NCBI GenBank assembly: GCA_035527455.1
Contig: DATLAN010000337.1
Coordinates: 1 to 6,840, forward strand
Direction: 5' to 3'
Length of the DNA: 6,840 nt
DNA from: DATLAN01 sp035527455
GTDB taxonomy: Bacteria; Planctomycetota; Planctomycetia; Pirellulales; Thermoguttaceae
Notes under the pieces: generated by a model
The model's input: the letters and a program-made list of their open reading frames with translations, nothing else
Database searches by the model: none
Told to the model about the DNA's origin: nothing
Made by a program: the position numbers and the translations under genes
Shown: positions 1 through 6,199 of the stretch, one piece after another
Numbering within the stretch: position 1 is the stretch's first letter
Layout of the letters: each line of letters starts with the position of its first letter

Positions 1-218
1 CCGCCATCGTTCGACGCCGAAACGTAAACCTCAACGTAGCCGGTTGCGCTGGCTCCTTCATCAACAACCAGCGTTCCGGAAACGAAGGCATCCGAAAACA
101 GGCTGACCGAATTGTCGATCGGAGCGGATTCTGCCAGGTAATTGTTCAGCAGGGCGCCGAGTGACGTGAAGGCAATCGCCGTTGGTGAAGTCGGGTACTT
201 TGGTTTCACATCGGACAT
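1..218 (-). CDS. 5' part of a probable phage virion (tail or fibre) protein, cut by the window edge
   Basis: This open frame starts with ATG at 218-216 and runs off the left edge without a stop, giving 72 complete codons. The protein begins MSDVKPKYPTSPTAIAFTSL, and the last part reads GYVEVYVSASNDGG. The visible part has no signal peptide or membrane helix. From about residue 36 it is rich in Val, Ser, Thr, Gly and Asp, with alternating beta-prone residues ending in an S-x-D-G-G turn. That pattern is common in phage fibre and minor virion proteins, but there is no diagnostic motif. The start is well supported: GGGAG lies 7 bases upstream, inside the last codons of the preceding gene, whose TGA is only 3 bases away. 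The two genes are therefore probably translationally coupled. Reality of the gene is fairly sure; the virion role is inferred from composition and from the terminase operon. Confidence 0.7.
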   Translation of the reverse strand, partial: MSDVKPKYPTSPTAIAFTSLGALLNNYLAESAPIDNSVSLFSDAFVSGTLVVDEGASATGYVEVYVSASNDG

Positions 219-221
219 GAT

Positions 222-470
222 TCACTCCCGTTCGATTCGTTTCTCGATCGCGATCAACCGCACTTCATGTGTGGGGCACGGCATCTTGCCGAGCCGCTCG
301 TAGATATGAGCCAGGTGGTTGTCGCGAATTTCGGCGATGTCCGCCCGCATGTCTTCCACCTGGGCGATCAGCCGGGCCAGCTTGCCGTGAATCAGAAACA
401 TCCACGGCAACAGGGCCAGGGCCAGACTGATCGCCACGCCAACCACCACTCCCCAGTCGTGAGGATTCAT
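222..470 (-). CDS. Small single-span membrane protein with coiled-coil tail (holin-like candidate, unproven)
   Basis: This is an 82-residue protein. Residues 1-7 are a short polar N-terminus, about 8-27 form a strong hydrophobic helix (VVVGVAISLALALLPWMFLI), and about 29-60 form an amphipathic charged helix likely to be a coiled coil (KLARLIAQVEDMRADIAEIR). The basic/acidic C-terminus is IEKRIERE. The Cys at about 65 sits in MPCPTHE. ATG is preceded by AAGGAAAG at a normal distance, and the gene lies 15 bases after the anchored protease gene. Small one-span proteins beside envelope hydrolases in phages are often holins, spanin-type or accessory membrane proteins. That placement is the only argument here, because no family signature is visible. 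It could equally be a partner of the protease, which also carries a coiled coil and one membrane span. Confidence 0.75.
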   Translation of the reverse strand: MNPHDWGVVVGVAISLALALLPWMFLIHGKLARLIAQVEDMRADIAEIRDNHLAHIYERLGKMPCPTHEVRLIAIEKRIERE

Positions 471-485
471 GGGCTTTCCTTGCCG

Positions 486-1916
486 CTAAGATTGCTCGGT
501 TTCGTCGCCGCGTATCCGGCCCTTCAGGTCATCGATCTTTCCGTGTAGACCGCCGACCAGCGACCTGACGCCGCCGAATGCCTTCTCGATAATCAACGGA
601 TCGCCGGTCGCAACCCGGTCTTTGATGTCCCGGCGGATGACGACGAAAGCCATAATCAAGAGCCCGATCCCGATCCCGCCACCGGCGAATCCGAGCTTAC
701 CCAACAGCCCGCCGATGGCCGATCCTTCGAGCTTCTCCGCAGCAAAATCCTTGATGTAACCGCGGATGATCTCGCCTTTGCCCGCATCATCACCGGCCGC
801 TTCCTTCACGCGGTCCAATCGCTCCTGGAATCGCTCGAACAACGACAAGTTGCTCTGCGAAAGGTTTTTGACTTCATCGCCGGTTGCCTCGACCGCTGCG
901 GCCACGCCGCCGATACTTCCTCCCAGCGATTCGATGGCCTGCCGGTTGGCGCCAACCGCTTCGGTCAGCTTCACTACGCCGTCACGAGCCGCCTGGTCGA
1001 TGACTTCGGACGGAGGCGGCGGAACCGGCGGGGCAGCATCCGGTTCCGCCGTTGCCTCCATCCTGCCTCGGACGTCGGCCAGTAGTTCGGCAATCTTGTC
1101 TTGTCCGGCACTCAATCGATCCAGCCCGGCAACGATCGGCGTGAGATCGATCGACGGCACAGCCTGCTGGATCGGCGGCAACGTCGGCCAGGGCGATTGC
1201 TGTTGCGGTTGCGGCTGCTGTTGACCACCGCCAAACAGCCGGCCGGGAATCGGACACAGACCGCCGGGACATTGGGCCGCGGATTGGGCACTCGAAACGG
1301 AGCCGAGCCCCGCGTGAAGCTGCTGAATGCTCGTTGCAATCCCCTGAGCGTCATCGACGGTCCGAGCTCGCAATAGACCGACGATCATCGTTCCCTCGAC
1401 GTCAAACACGGCGGAACCGCTTCGACCGTTCGCCGGGACCGGCGTAAATCGCAGACTTCCGTCGTCACGGCCGTAGCCGAGAACATGGCCTTTCCAACCG
1501 GTAGACCAGGCCCCCTGAGCGCAGCCGACCGAGGTCACCGTTTCGCCCGTCTGCATCACGCGGGATCGATCGGCCATCGGAATCGTTGCCGGCAGTACTC
1601 CGCCGAAAGCATCCTCTCGCACGGCCACGATCGCCGCGTCGACCGCCGGCACTCTTTGCACCACTCGCCCGGGCAGCGGCGTCGATTGATGACCGGCCCG
1701 CCAAAACTCGCATTGCACGGTGTCGCCGGTCGCCACGTGGGCACAGGTCAGCACGTAGACGTACCCCTGCGACCGCTCGAAGGCACATCCGGTCCCCCGG
1801 CCACCGTCGCCGGCGGTGATTCGGCACGTCGCGTCGATGCAGTCGTCGATCGACGCAAACGCCACGGAACAACACAACACGAAAAACATCACTCCGATTG
1901 TCGCTTTGCCTTTCAC
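486..1916 (-). CDS. Secreted, membrane-anchored trypsin-like serine protease with coiled-coil stalk
   Basis: The protein has 476 residues in a clear modular order. Residues 1-21 are a signal peptide (KGK, then hydrophobic, with likely cleavage after AFA). About 25-200 form a chymotrypsin/trypsin-fold protease domain with catalytic His60 (TCAH), Asp93 (AVDAAIV) and Ser166 in GRSGSAVF, which corresponds to the GxSGG motif with Ser in place of the second Gly. About 228-250 is a Gln/Pro-rich linker (GGGQQQPQPQQQ). About 258-288 and 304-375 are charged helices likely to be coiled coils, separated by a Pro-rich hinge at 295-302. About 408-427 is a membrane helix, followed by a charged tail of some 50 residues. 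The predicted topology is a protease outside the cytoplasmic membrane, held by a stalk and one span. Six Cys residues in the protease domain (26, 31, 44, 58, 69, 132) may form disulfides. Translation starts at GTG, chosen because AAAGGAG lies 7 bases upstream and the signal peptide begins there. The substrate is unknown. Confidence 0.88.
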   Translation of the reverse strand: MKGKATIGVMFFVLCCSVAFASIDDCIDATCRITAGDGGRGTGCAFERSQGYVYVLTCAHVATGDTVQCEFWRAGHQSTPLPGRVVQRVPAVDAAIVAVREDAFGGVLPATIPMADRSRVMQTGETVTSVGCAQGAWSTGWKGHVLGYGRDDGSLRFTPVPANGRSGSAVFDVEGTMIVGLLRARTVDDAQGIATSIQQLHAGLGSVSSAQSAAQCPGGLCPIPGRLFGGGQQQPQPQQQSPWPTLPPIQQAVPSIDLTPIVAGLDRLSAGQDKIAELLADVRGRMEATAEPDAAPPVPPPPSEVIDQAARDGVVKLTEAVGANRQAIESLGGSIGGVAAAVEATGDEVKNLSQSNLSLFERFQERLDRVKEAAGDDAGKGEIIRGYIKDFAAEKLEGSAIGGLLGKLGFAGGGIGIGLLIMAFVVIRRDIKDRVATGDPLIIEKAFGGVRSLVGGLHGKIDDLKGRIRGDETEQS

Positions 1917-1930
1917 GGTTTTCTCCTTTG
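1917..1930 (-). promoter_or_regulatory. Ribosome binding site of the anchored protease gene
   Basis: Reading the minus strand, AAAGGAG is followed by 7 bases and then GTG. This strong site fixes the GTG start, which places the signal peptide at the very N-terminus. It lies in the 43-base gap after the hydrolase gene, one of the two longest gaps in the operon. That gap is AT-rich, with TTTTC-type runs, so an internal promoter is possible, but I could not define -35/-10 boxes. Confidence 0.7.
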
Positions 1931-1959
1931 TCCGAAGGCATTCAGAAAACAGAAAATCA

Positions 1960-2595
1960 TCAAGAGCTTTTCAAAGCAGCCAGCGTCAACGCCGTCTGCT
2001 GGAAACTTTCCAGTTCATCCATATAGTGGTGGGTGCAGATCGCCACATACGGGTCATGGATCTTCGTTTTTTGCGGATCCTTGGCCACCACGTCGTGGCC
2101 TCGCGGCCAGTTCCCTTTCTGCCTCCACCAGAAGACTTCTCGTACGTTGTCTGGCACGCGGATCTTTGGCCAACCAACAAACGCCCGCCACTGACCGAGC
2201 CAGTAGCGGTGCCGATAGACGGCATCGCAAAGCACCAGGTGCCGAACGCCGATCCCGCGGCTCCGCAACGCCCGAGCCAAAAGCACGGCGGAGTAGCCGC
2301 CCCACGAATAGCCGTAGATCCGCACGGTCGGCGGTCGCCAGGCGGGCCGGCAGAGCCAGATCAGTTCGGCCAGGTTGTCGTAGTCGAGATCCCACGGCTC
2401 CAGAAACACGCACGTCTCCGGATCGCGGCGTTCGCCCAGCTTCAGCCAGAGCCGTTGCAGCCCGGTCGGCTCGCCCGTCTGTTGTCGGAAGCCGGAGATG
2501 CAGACGTGCCACGAACGGATCGCCGGCAGTTCGTTGACCAGGCGAAGTGCCGGGAAGGGACCGGTGCCTTGCTGCTCTGCTGTTTTTTGCGACAT
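1960..2595 (-). CDS. Alpha/beta hydrolase (lipase/esterase-like)
   Basis: This 211-residue protein shows the elements of an alpha/beta hydrolase. A first strand ends in an HG-like oxyanion loop (VCISGF, about 31-36). A nucleophile elbow GYSWGG at 95-100 puts the catalytic Ser at 97, directly after the strand VRIY. The helix following the elbow (SAVLLARALRSRG) is typical of the fold. LVLCDAVYR at 120-128 supplies the likely acid Asp124, and HHYMDE at 189-194 supplies the likely catalytic His. There is no signal peptide, so secretion would need a lysis event or another route. The length is short but complete for the fold. It starts at ATG with GGAG about 8 bases upstream, 12 bases after the sigma factor stop. 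Its position before a secreted protease and a small membrane protein suggests an envelope or lysis role, by analogy with esterases such as mycobacteriophage LysB. No sequence relationship to LysB is claimed, and the substrate cannot be read from the sequence. Confidence 0.85.
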   Translation of the reverse strand: MSQKTAEQQGTGPFPALRLVNELPAIRSWHVCISGFRQQTGEPTGLQRLWLKLGERRDPETCVFLEPWDLDYDNLAELIWLCRPAWRPPTVRIYGYSWGGYSAVLLARALRSRGIGVRHLVLCDAVYRHRYWLGQWRAFVGWPKIRVPDNVREVFWWRQKGNWPRGHDVVAKDPQKTKIHDPYVAICTHHYMDELESFQQTALTLAALKSS

Positions 2596-2607
2596 TGGTT
2601 CGCTCCG

Positions 2608-3495
2608 TCAAAGACTATCGGTTTCCACTGCGTGTTTTGCCGTTTCGCGACAAAACTCCCTGATTCCAGCGGCTATCTGACTGATCCAGGATTCGGTGAA
2701 ATGCAATAAATGTCCGACCTCCCGCATCGTGTATCCGCAGCCGTACAGCAGGTACGCGACCGTCTTTTGTTCGACGTCCAGGTGGTTGGTCGCACGGTCC
2801 AGCAGGGCAATCCGTCTCCTCCGATCGGTCCGGCTCTGCGGTATGGATGCCAAGACCAGATCCGAAACCTGGTCGCCGTACTGAATCGTGTTTTGGCTGG
2901 CCACGACGTCGCCGACCGTCCATGTGGTTTCGTCGATCACCTCTTCGTCCGTCGGTGGCCGTCCTAACTTGTGGGCAAGCTGACACGCCGTCTCTTCGTA
3001 ACACCGAACGAGCGTTCGCTTGTGACGCGAGCATCGATCGGCCCGTCTCGCCACGTCGCGTATCTCGCCGCGCAAACGCCTTTCCGCGTAGATCTCGAAT
3101 CGTACGCCTCGCAGCGGATCGAACCGCTCGACCGCCTCCAGGAGTGCCTTGTGAGCCGCGGACCGCACTTCGTGCCGATCGATGTTCGCCGGCAATCGCT
3201 TGGCCGCATTTTCTACCGTGCGGTAGGCCCACGCCAGATAATGTTCCACGATGTGATTCCGCAGTTGTACGTCGGTGCGATCGTTCGCGTGCCGCACCAT
3301 CAACGCCTCGATCGTCGGCTTCGGCCGCCCGGGCTTGCCGGCCGCCGGCGGCCGTCGTTCGGCCGGCATCTTCGCCAGCCGTGCGTACACCGTACCGCAG
3401 GAGATCGCCAGCAACTTCGCCGCTTCGCTCCGCACGCCGCGGGCCTTGCGGATCGCGTCCAGGATGGCTTCGTCGGTCACTCTCGTGCGCTTCAT
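2608..3495 (-). CDS. Phage-borne sigma-70 family factor (FliA/WhiG-like) with N-terminal Fis-type HTH
   Basis: The protein has 295 residues. Residues 8-42 form a Fis-like helix-turn-helix (DEAILDAIRKARGVRSEAAKLLAISCGTVYARL is the stretch). Residues 53-60 (GKPGRPKP) look like an AT-hook. About 78-152 match sigma region 2 of the FliA/WhiG group: KRLPANIDRHEVRSAAHKAL, then AVERFDPLRGVRFEIYAERRLRGEIRD. About 166-198 resemble region 3 (LAHKLGRPPTDEEVI). About 237-283 match region 4, with a helix-turn-helix ending in TESWISQIAAGIREF. A sigma factor recruits host RNA polymerase to a chosen promoter set, and here the obvious targets are this element's late genes. The N-terminal domain is unusual for the group. 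ATG follows AAAGGTG at 7 bases, and the gene lies 25 bases after the terminase stop. The sigma identity is confident; target promoters are unknown. A longer open frame on the same strand (3505-2615) has no such motifs and is a shadow. Confidence 0.87.
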   Translation of the reverse strand: MKRTRVTDEAILDAIRKARGVRSEAAKLLAISCGTVYARLAKMPAERRPPAAGKPGRPKPTIEALMVRHANDRTDVQLRNHIVEHYLAWAYRTVENAAKRLPANIDRHEVRSAAHKALLEAVERFDPLRGVRFEIYAERRLRGEIRDVARRADRCSRHKRTLVRCYEETACQLAHKLGRPPTDEEVIDETTWTVGDVVASQNTIQYGDQVSDLVLASIPQSRTDRRRRIALLDRATNHLDVEQKTVAYLLYGCGYTMREVGHLLHFTESWISQIAAGIREFCRETAKHAVETDSL

Positions 3496-3520
3496 TCAGG
3501 AGCACCTTTTGTTGGAAAGA

Positions 3521-4939
3521 TCAAGTGCGGATCACCTCGGGAACCATCGACTCTTCCGGCGGTGGATCGGCAGCCGCCGCCTCCAGCATCGGCGGCAACA
3601 CGATTGCCAACGCGATCGCCCGGTCGGCGTGCCCGTGTTCGTCGCTGACCGCTTCCAGCTTGAAGCCGTACTTCCGCTCCACGATCGTCAGCCGGTGCAG
3701 GTCGTTGACAAGGGCCGGATCGTCGTAGAGTTCGATCATCCGGCTGCGGAAAGCCGACAGCAGGTCGCGTGCCATCCGATCGAGCATCTTGCCGGCGGCA
3801 AACGAACACTCGACCATCGGGACGCCGCGTTTGACCAGCCGTTGGGCCATCAACAGAGCTTGGTTCGGATCGAAGCCGCACATCACCAGGTCGTACCGCT
3901 GGTGACACGCGAGCACGTCTTCCTCGACCGCGGTCAGATCGACCTGACCCTCCGGCCCCGGTGCCCAGCTTCGGCAATGGACCAGCTTGACGCGATTGCT
4001 GCCGAACTTCGTGGCGAGTACGACGTGAGCCGAATGATCGTGCTTGACGCCGAGGTCGAGTCCGCTCGCGTAGACGTAACCCGGCTCCGCGTAGGGCGTC
4101 GGGCCGGGCAGCGTCAACGCCGCGGCCACATCGGTCGCCTCCAAGGCGTCGCCGGCACTCTGCGTCCACTGATTGAGCCACAGTCGCCGATAGGCTGAGG
4201 GAGGCAGCATCAACTGCTGTTCGGCAAGCACCTTCTCACCGAGCCAACTCGCCTGCGGTCCGTCGATCCGGGAGAAATACCAGTCGGCCGACGTGCGACA
4301 TGCCTCGCGAACCCTCCACTGCCAAGACACGCCTTGCCCTAGACCGGCGTTGGAAATCACCACCATCACGCATCGGGCACGCTTCGCCGCCGACGAGAAG
4401 TGCGTTACCCATTGCTCGATCGACTTCCAGTGCGTCAATTCGTCGGCAATCACGAAATCGGGCGTCTGGCCGTAGCCGCCTGCCGCGTCGCTGGAAAGGA
4501 TCGAAAGTTCGCTGTGGGTGATCCGGTTGCGAACCAGCAGCCGTTGAACGTCCAGGAACTCGGCCAGCCACGGATTCAGGAACACGAGCCGCTCGATCGC
4601 GTCTCGCAAGAGGGCCGCTTGTTCCTTGTCGGCGGCAACGGCAATCCCGCTAATCTGCCGCCGGGCCGCGAATAGAGCCCATGAGGTCATCACGGCCAGG
4701 TCGGTGGTCTTGGAGTGGCCGCGGGGTCTTTCGAGGTAGGCCCGATGGATCGCACCGTCGAGAAGCGGATTCCGGTGGACCATCCCGGCCCAGCCGTTAT
4801 CCAGCAGAGAGAAGTCGGCGGCCTGCCACGGGTCCAAGACGCCGACGAGCCGCTGACTGCCGGCGTCGGTTTCGATGTTCAACTCGGCACGATAGGCCGC
4901 CGGGGAGGCGGTCAGTCGATCGAAACGTGATGCGTCCAT
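3521..4939 (-). CDS. terL: Terminase large subunit (DNA-packaging ATPase/nuclease)
   Basis: This 472-residue protein has the full two-domain layout of a phage packaging motor. LDPWQ at 35-39 is the adenine-binding Q-motif region. RPRGHSKTT at 71-79 is a Walker A variant of the terminase type. DFVIADE at 161-167 is Walker B with catalytic Glu167. VVISNAG at 193-199 fits the coupling motif III. The C-terminal RNase H-like nuclease domain shows three acidic positions: Asp295 (SGLDLGVKHD), Asp357 (CGFDPNQ) and Asp439 (DEHGHADR), the metal-binding triad expected for TerL. The length is normal, so the gene appears intact. TerL cuts concatemeric DNA and pumps it into the prohead through a portal. 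ATG 4939 was taken as start; a GGAGG lies 12 bases upstream, somewhat far, and a nearer out-of-frame ATG (4943) is not used. Lys77 is inferred as the Walker lysine. The upstream 55-base gap is the longest in the run. Confidence 0.92.
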   Translation of the reverse strand: MDASRFDRLTASPAAYRAELNIETDAGSQRLVGVLDPWQAADFSLLDNGWAGMVHRNPLLDGAIHRAYLERPRGHSKTTDLAVMTSWALFAARRQISGIAVAADKEQAALLRDAIERLVFLNPWLAEFLDVQRLLVRNRITHSELSILSSDAAGGYGQTPDFVIADELTHWKSIEQWVTHFSSAAKRARCVMVVISNAGLGQGVSWQWRVREACRTSADWYFSRIDGPQASWLGEKVLAEQQLMLPPSAYRRLWLNQWTQSAGDALEATDVAAALTLPGPTPYAEPGYVYASGLDLGVKHDHSAHVVLATKFGSNRVKLVHCRSWAPGPEGQVDLTAVEEDVLACHQRYDLVMCGFDPNQALLMAQRLVKRGVPMVECSFAAGKMLDRMARDLLSAFRSRMIELYDDPALVNDLHRLTIVERKYGFKLEAVSDEHGHADRAIALAIVLPPMLEAAAADPPPEESMVPEVIRT

Positions 4940-4994
4940 TCATCGCAGCGGCCTCCATGCCTTGCAGAATCCTTTCCTCCGTCGATTAGAAAAC

Positions 4995-5315
4995 TCACTT
5001 ATCACAGTCGGCTTCTAGGCTTGCGAATAGCTTCTCGCGTTCGGCTCGTGGTAGAAACATCGGCCGAGCCCAGTGTAGCGGCTTGTTCGCGTCGATCCAC
5101 TCGATGGCTTTGTGGGACAAAATGAGTGCCGCAACTGCATCCATCGCTAGCGGATAACCTTCGTGCCCCTTGTCTGCAATATCGCTGATTCCGGGGCTTT
5201 TGCTTGCTGCGTCTTCCGCCAGACATCCATCAACTACGGCCTTGGCCTCTCTCTCCCAAAGTCCGCGTTCAGTCAAGTACCTCTCCATCCATTGCCGCCA
5301 CGTCAATTGGCTCAC
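4995..5315 (-). CDS. Conserved-looking small protein of unknown function between terminase-region genes
   Basis: This 106-residue protein starts MSQLTWRQWMERYLTERGLWEREAKAVVDG (two stretches of the same N-terminus). It is mostly helical, Trp-rich (positions 6, 9, 20, 73 and 82), and has no signal peptide, membrane helix or obvious DNA-binding motif. The start codon is GTG and its last two bases form part of the previous gene's TGA (GTGA overlap). AAAGGAG sits 5 bases upstream, so the start and the translational coupling are secure. The stop is followed by the longest gap of the run (55 bases) before the large terminase. Position suggests a packaging or head accessory role, but nothing in the sequence shows it. 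I do not recognise a named family. Confidence 0.78.
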   Translation of the reverse strand: MSQLTWRQWMERYLTERGLWEREAKAVVDGCLAEDAASKSPGISDIADKGHEGYPLAMDAVAALILSHKAIEWIDANKPLHWARPMFLPRAEREKLFASLEADCDK

Positions 5316-5785
5316 TTCGTCTCCTTTGTTGGTTTGCTGTTGTCATCGCCGGGCATCACCGGCCGATCGTACAGCCCGGCCGTGTGCGGAGCCGCCGTGT
5401 TCTTTTGGCCGGTCGCCCGGGCCGGCTTTGCCCCAAGTAGCTTCTCGACACGCTTGTCGCGTTTTTCGGACGTGTTGGAAATCTCGGCGAAGAGCTTGGC
5501 TTGCCGCTCCTGAGTCAAGATCGGTTTCGTGTCGGGACCGCCTCCACCGATCGAAAGCTGCCGTTGCAGGCCGAGGATTCGTTGCTCCTCCCGGCAAATC
5601 GTCTGGATTTCCAAGGCTTGCTGGAGCATGACGTTGCCATGTACGGCGATGCATTCGCATTCCAAGAGCAGACGGAGCTTGCGGACTTGCTTTGCCAAGA
5701 CGCCGAACCGCTTGCCGAGAAGCTGGCTCCCCAATGTCAGGCCGTGACGTGCGAGTTGGTTTTCCGGTCTGAGTTTGCCTGGCAT
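5312..5785 (-). CDS. Helical charged protein, candidate small terminase subunit
   Basis: This 157-residue, strongly helical, basic protein has helices at about 16-40, 44-78 (MLQQALEIQTICREEQRIL) and 90-120 (LTQERQAKLFAEISNTSEKR), followed by a disordered Pro/Gly/Lys tail. The pattern of a helix ending in ICREEQRI, then ISNTSEKRDKRVEKLLG, recalls small, DNA-binding packaging proteins. Together with its position two genes before terL this makes it the best TerS candidate in the window. No clear helix-turn-helix is visible, so the assignment is tentative. The start is secure: GGAGGT lies 5 bases before ATG 5785. This makes the gene overlap the preceding small gene by 49 bases, unusually long for this operon. 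The end couples to the next gene through GTGA. Confidence 0.75.
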   Translation of the reverse strand: MPGKLRPENQLARHGLTLGSQLLGKRFGVLAKQVRKLRLLLECECIAVHGNVMLQQALEIQTICREEQRILGLQRQLSIGGGGPDTKPILTQERQAKLFAEISNTSEKRDKRVEKLLGAKPARATGQKNTAAPHTAGLYDRPVMPGDDNSKPTKETK

Positions 5786-5964
5786 CGGTTACCTCCATTT
5801 TCGTTGGTCGGACATGGTTTCCGCTCCTGCGGAACGGGATCGCAGGTCAAGCCTGCCGCGTCTCGCTCGCGAATAATCTCAAGATAGTGTTCCGTTTGGC
5901 TCTTGTTTGGATCACTCAGGCACCGCCAGTACGCTCGTGCCCAGCACGGTTCACACATAGTCAC
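5737..5964 (-). CDS. Small Cys-containing protein of unknown function
   Basis: This is a 75-residue protein if started at GTG 5964, or 73 residues from ATG 5958. It begins VTMCEPCWARAYWRCLSDP, with Cys spaced CxxC and a further Cys eight residues on; two more Cys occur at about 41 and 51 and another at 61. This could be a small metal-binding module, but no family is recognised. The middle is helical (QTEHYLEIIRERDAAG) and the tail is polar and probably disordered. GTG is preferred because GGAGG lies exactly 5 bases upstream, the same spacing as in the other copy of the repeat, whereas ATG 5958 would be 11 bases away. A frame open to 6192 exists, but its upstream part lies inside the previous gene in another frame and has no RBS, so the longer form is rejected. 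It overlaps the preceding gene by 14 bases and the next by 49. Confidence 0.6.
   Translation of the reverse strand: MTMCEPCWARAYWRCLSDPNKSQTEHYLEIIRERDAAGLTCDPVPQERKPCPTNENGGNRCQANSDRKTNSHVTA
5786..5796 (-). promoter_or_regulatory. Strong ribosome binding site for the 157-residue gene, inside the preceding gene
   Basis: GGAGGT followed by AACCG and ATG gives a near-ideal site. It lies within the coding region of the preceding small gene, and it decides the start of the 157-residue gene over a competing out-of-frame ATG at 5798. Confidence 0.75.
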
Positions 5965-6199
5965 TTCGCCCTCCATTCGCGTTTGCGGATCGTACCTCGG
6001 CCTCCCCCTTAGGCCCTTCAGGACTAATCCAATCATCACACCGAGCCGTCTCTTGTGCGATGTGGCAGAGTGCAAGAACCGGATCGTCGAAGTCAAGGAG
6101 ACCGTCTCTAAGTAACGCGAATTCCTCATCGAGCCATGGCCACAAGTCCGGTGTGCTTTGTTTTTTTGCGAGTTTGAGGATTTCGTCACCATTCATCAT
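5951..6199 (-). CDS. Small acidic protein of unknown function, tail encoded by a repeat
   Basis: This 82-residue acidic protein starts MMNGDEILKLAKKQSTPDLW and is helical in the middle (WLDEEFALLRDGLLDFDDPVL, then ALCHIAQETARCDD). There is no membrane span or signal peptide. ATG 6199 was chosen because GGAGG lies 5 bases upstream and the codon overlaps the integrase TGA (ATGA). The in-frame ATG at 6211 overlaps that RBS and is unlikely. The last dozen or so residues (SANANGGR...) are read from the downstream copy of the 29-base repeat, which elsewhere encodes the integrase C-terminus in another frame. The native C-terminus may therefore have been replaced when the repeat formed. Function is unknown. 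Confidence 0.6.
   Translation of the reverse strand: MMNGDEILKLAKKQSTPDLWPWLDEEFALLRDGLLDFDDPVLALCHIAQETARCDDWISPEGPKGEAEVRSANANGGRSDYV
5965..5993. repeat. 29-base direct repeat, second copy before the Cys-containing gene
   Basis: This copy is identical to 6200-6228 at a 235-base offset. It lies inside the 3' end of the 82-residue gene, in a frame unrelated to the integrase, and supplies GGAGG for the 75-residue gene. Read in the integrase frame it would also give TIRKREWRAK and then a stop. Similarity ends abruptly at both edges. Confidence 0.9.

Noticed and set aside
1848..1916. Possible lipoprotein signal (two Cys in the protease signal peptide)
   Set aside because: The residues before the Cys pair (FFVL) do not fit a lipobox, which needs a small residue at -1. 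A standard signal peptidase site at AFA fits better.
1485..2537. A 350-codon open frame on the plus strand
   Set aside because: It is Arg/Pro/Ser-rich low-complexity translation running across two well-supported minus-strand genes and their gap, so it is a shadow.
1816..2709. A 297-codon open frame on the plus strand
   Set aside because: It lies opposite the hydrolase with its GYSWGG, Asp and His motifs and shows no domain of its own. Long antisense frames are expected in GC-rich DNA.
2615..3505. A 296-codon frame on the minus strand overlapping the sigma factor
   Set aside because: It is rich in Arg, Gly and Thr with no motifs, whereas the overlapping frame carries sigma regions 2 and 4.
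3275..4198. A 307-codon plus-strand frame opposite the terminase
   Set aside because: The opposite strand encodes the nuclease domain of TerL with its acidic residues. No motif is seen in this frame.
4937..4943. Alternative terminase start at the ATG nearer the RBS
   Set aside because: ATG 4943 is out of frame with the TerL motifs. The in-frame ATG 4939 is retained despite its wider RBS spacing.
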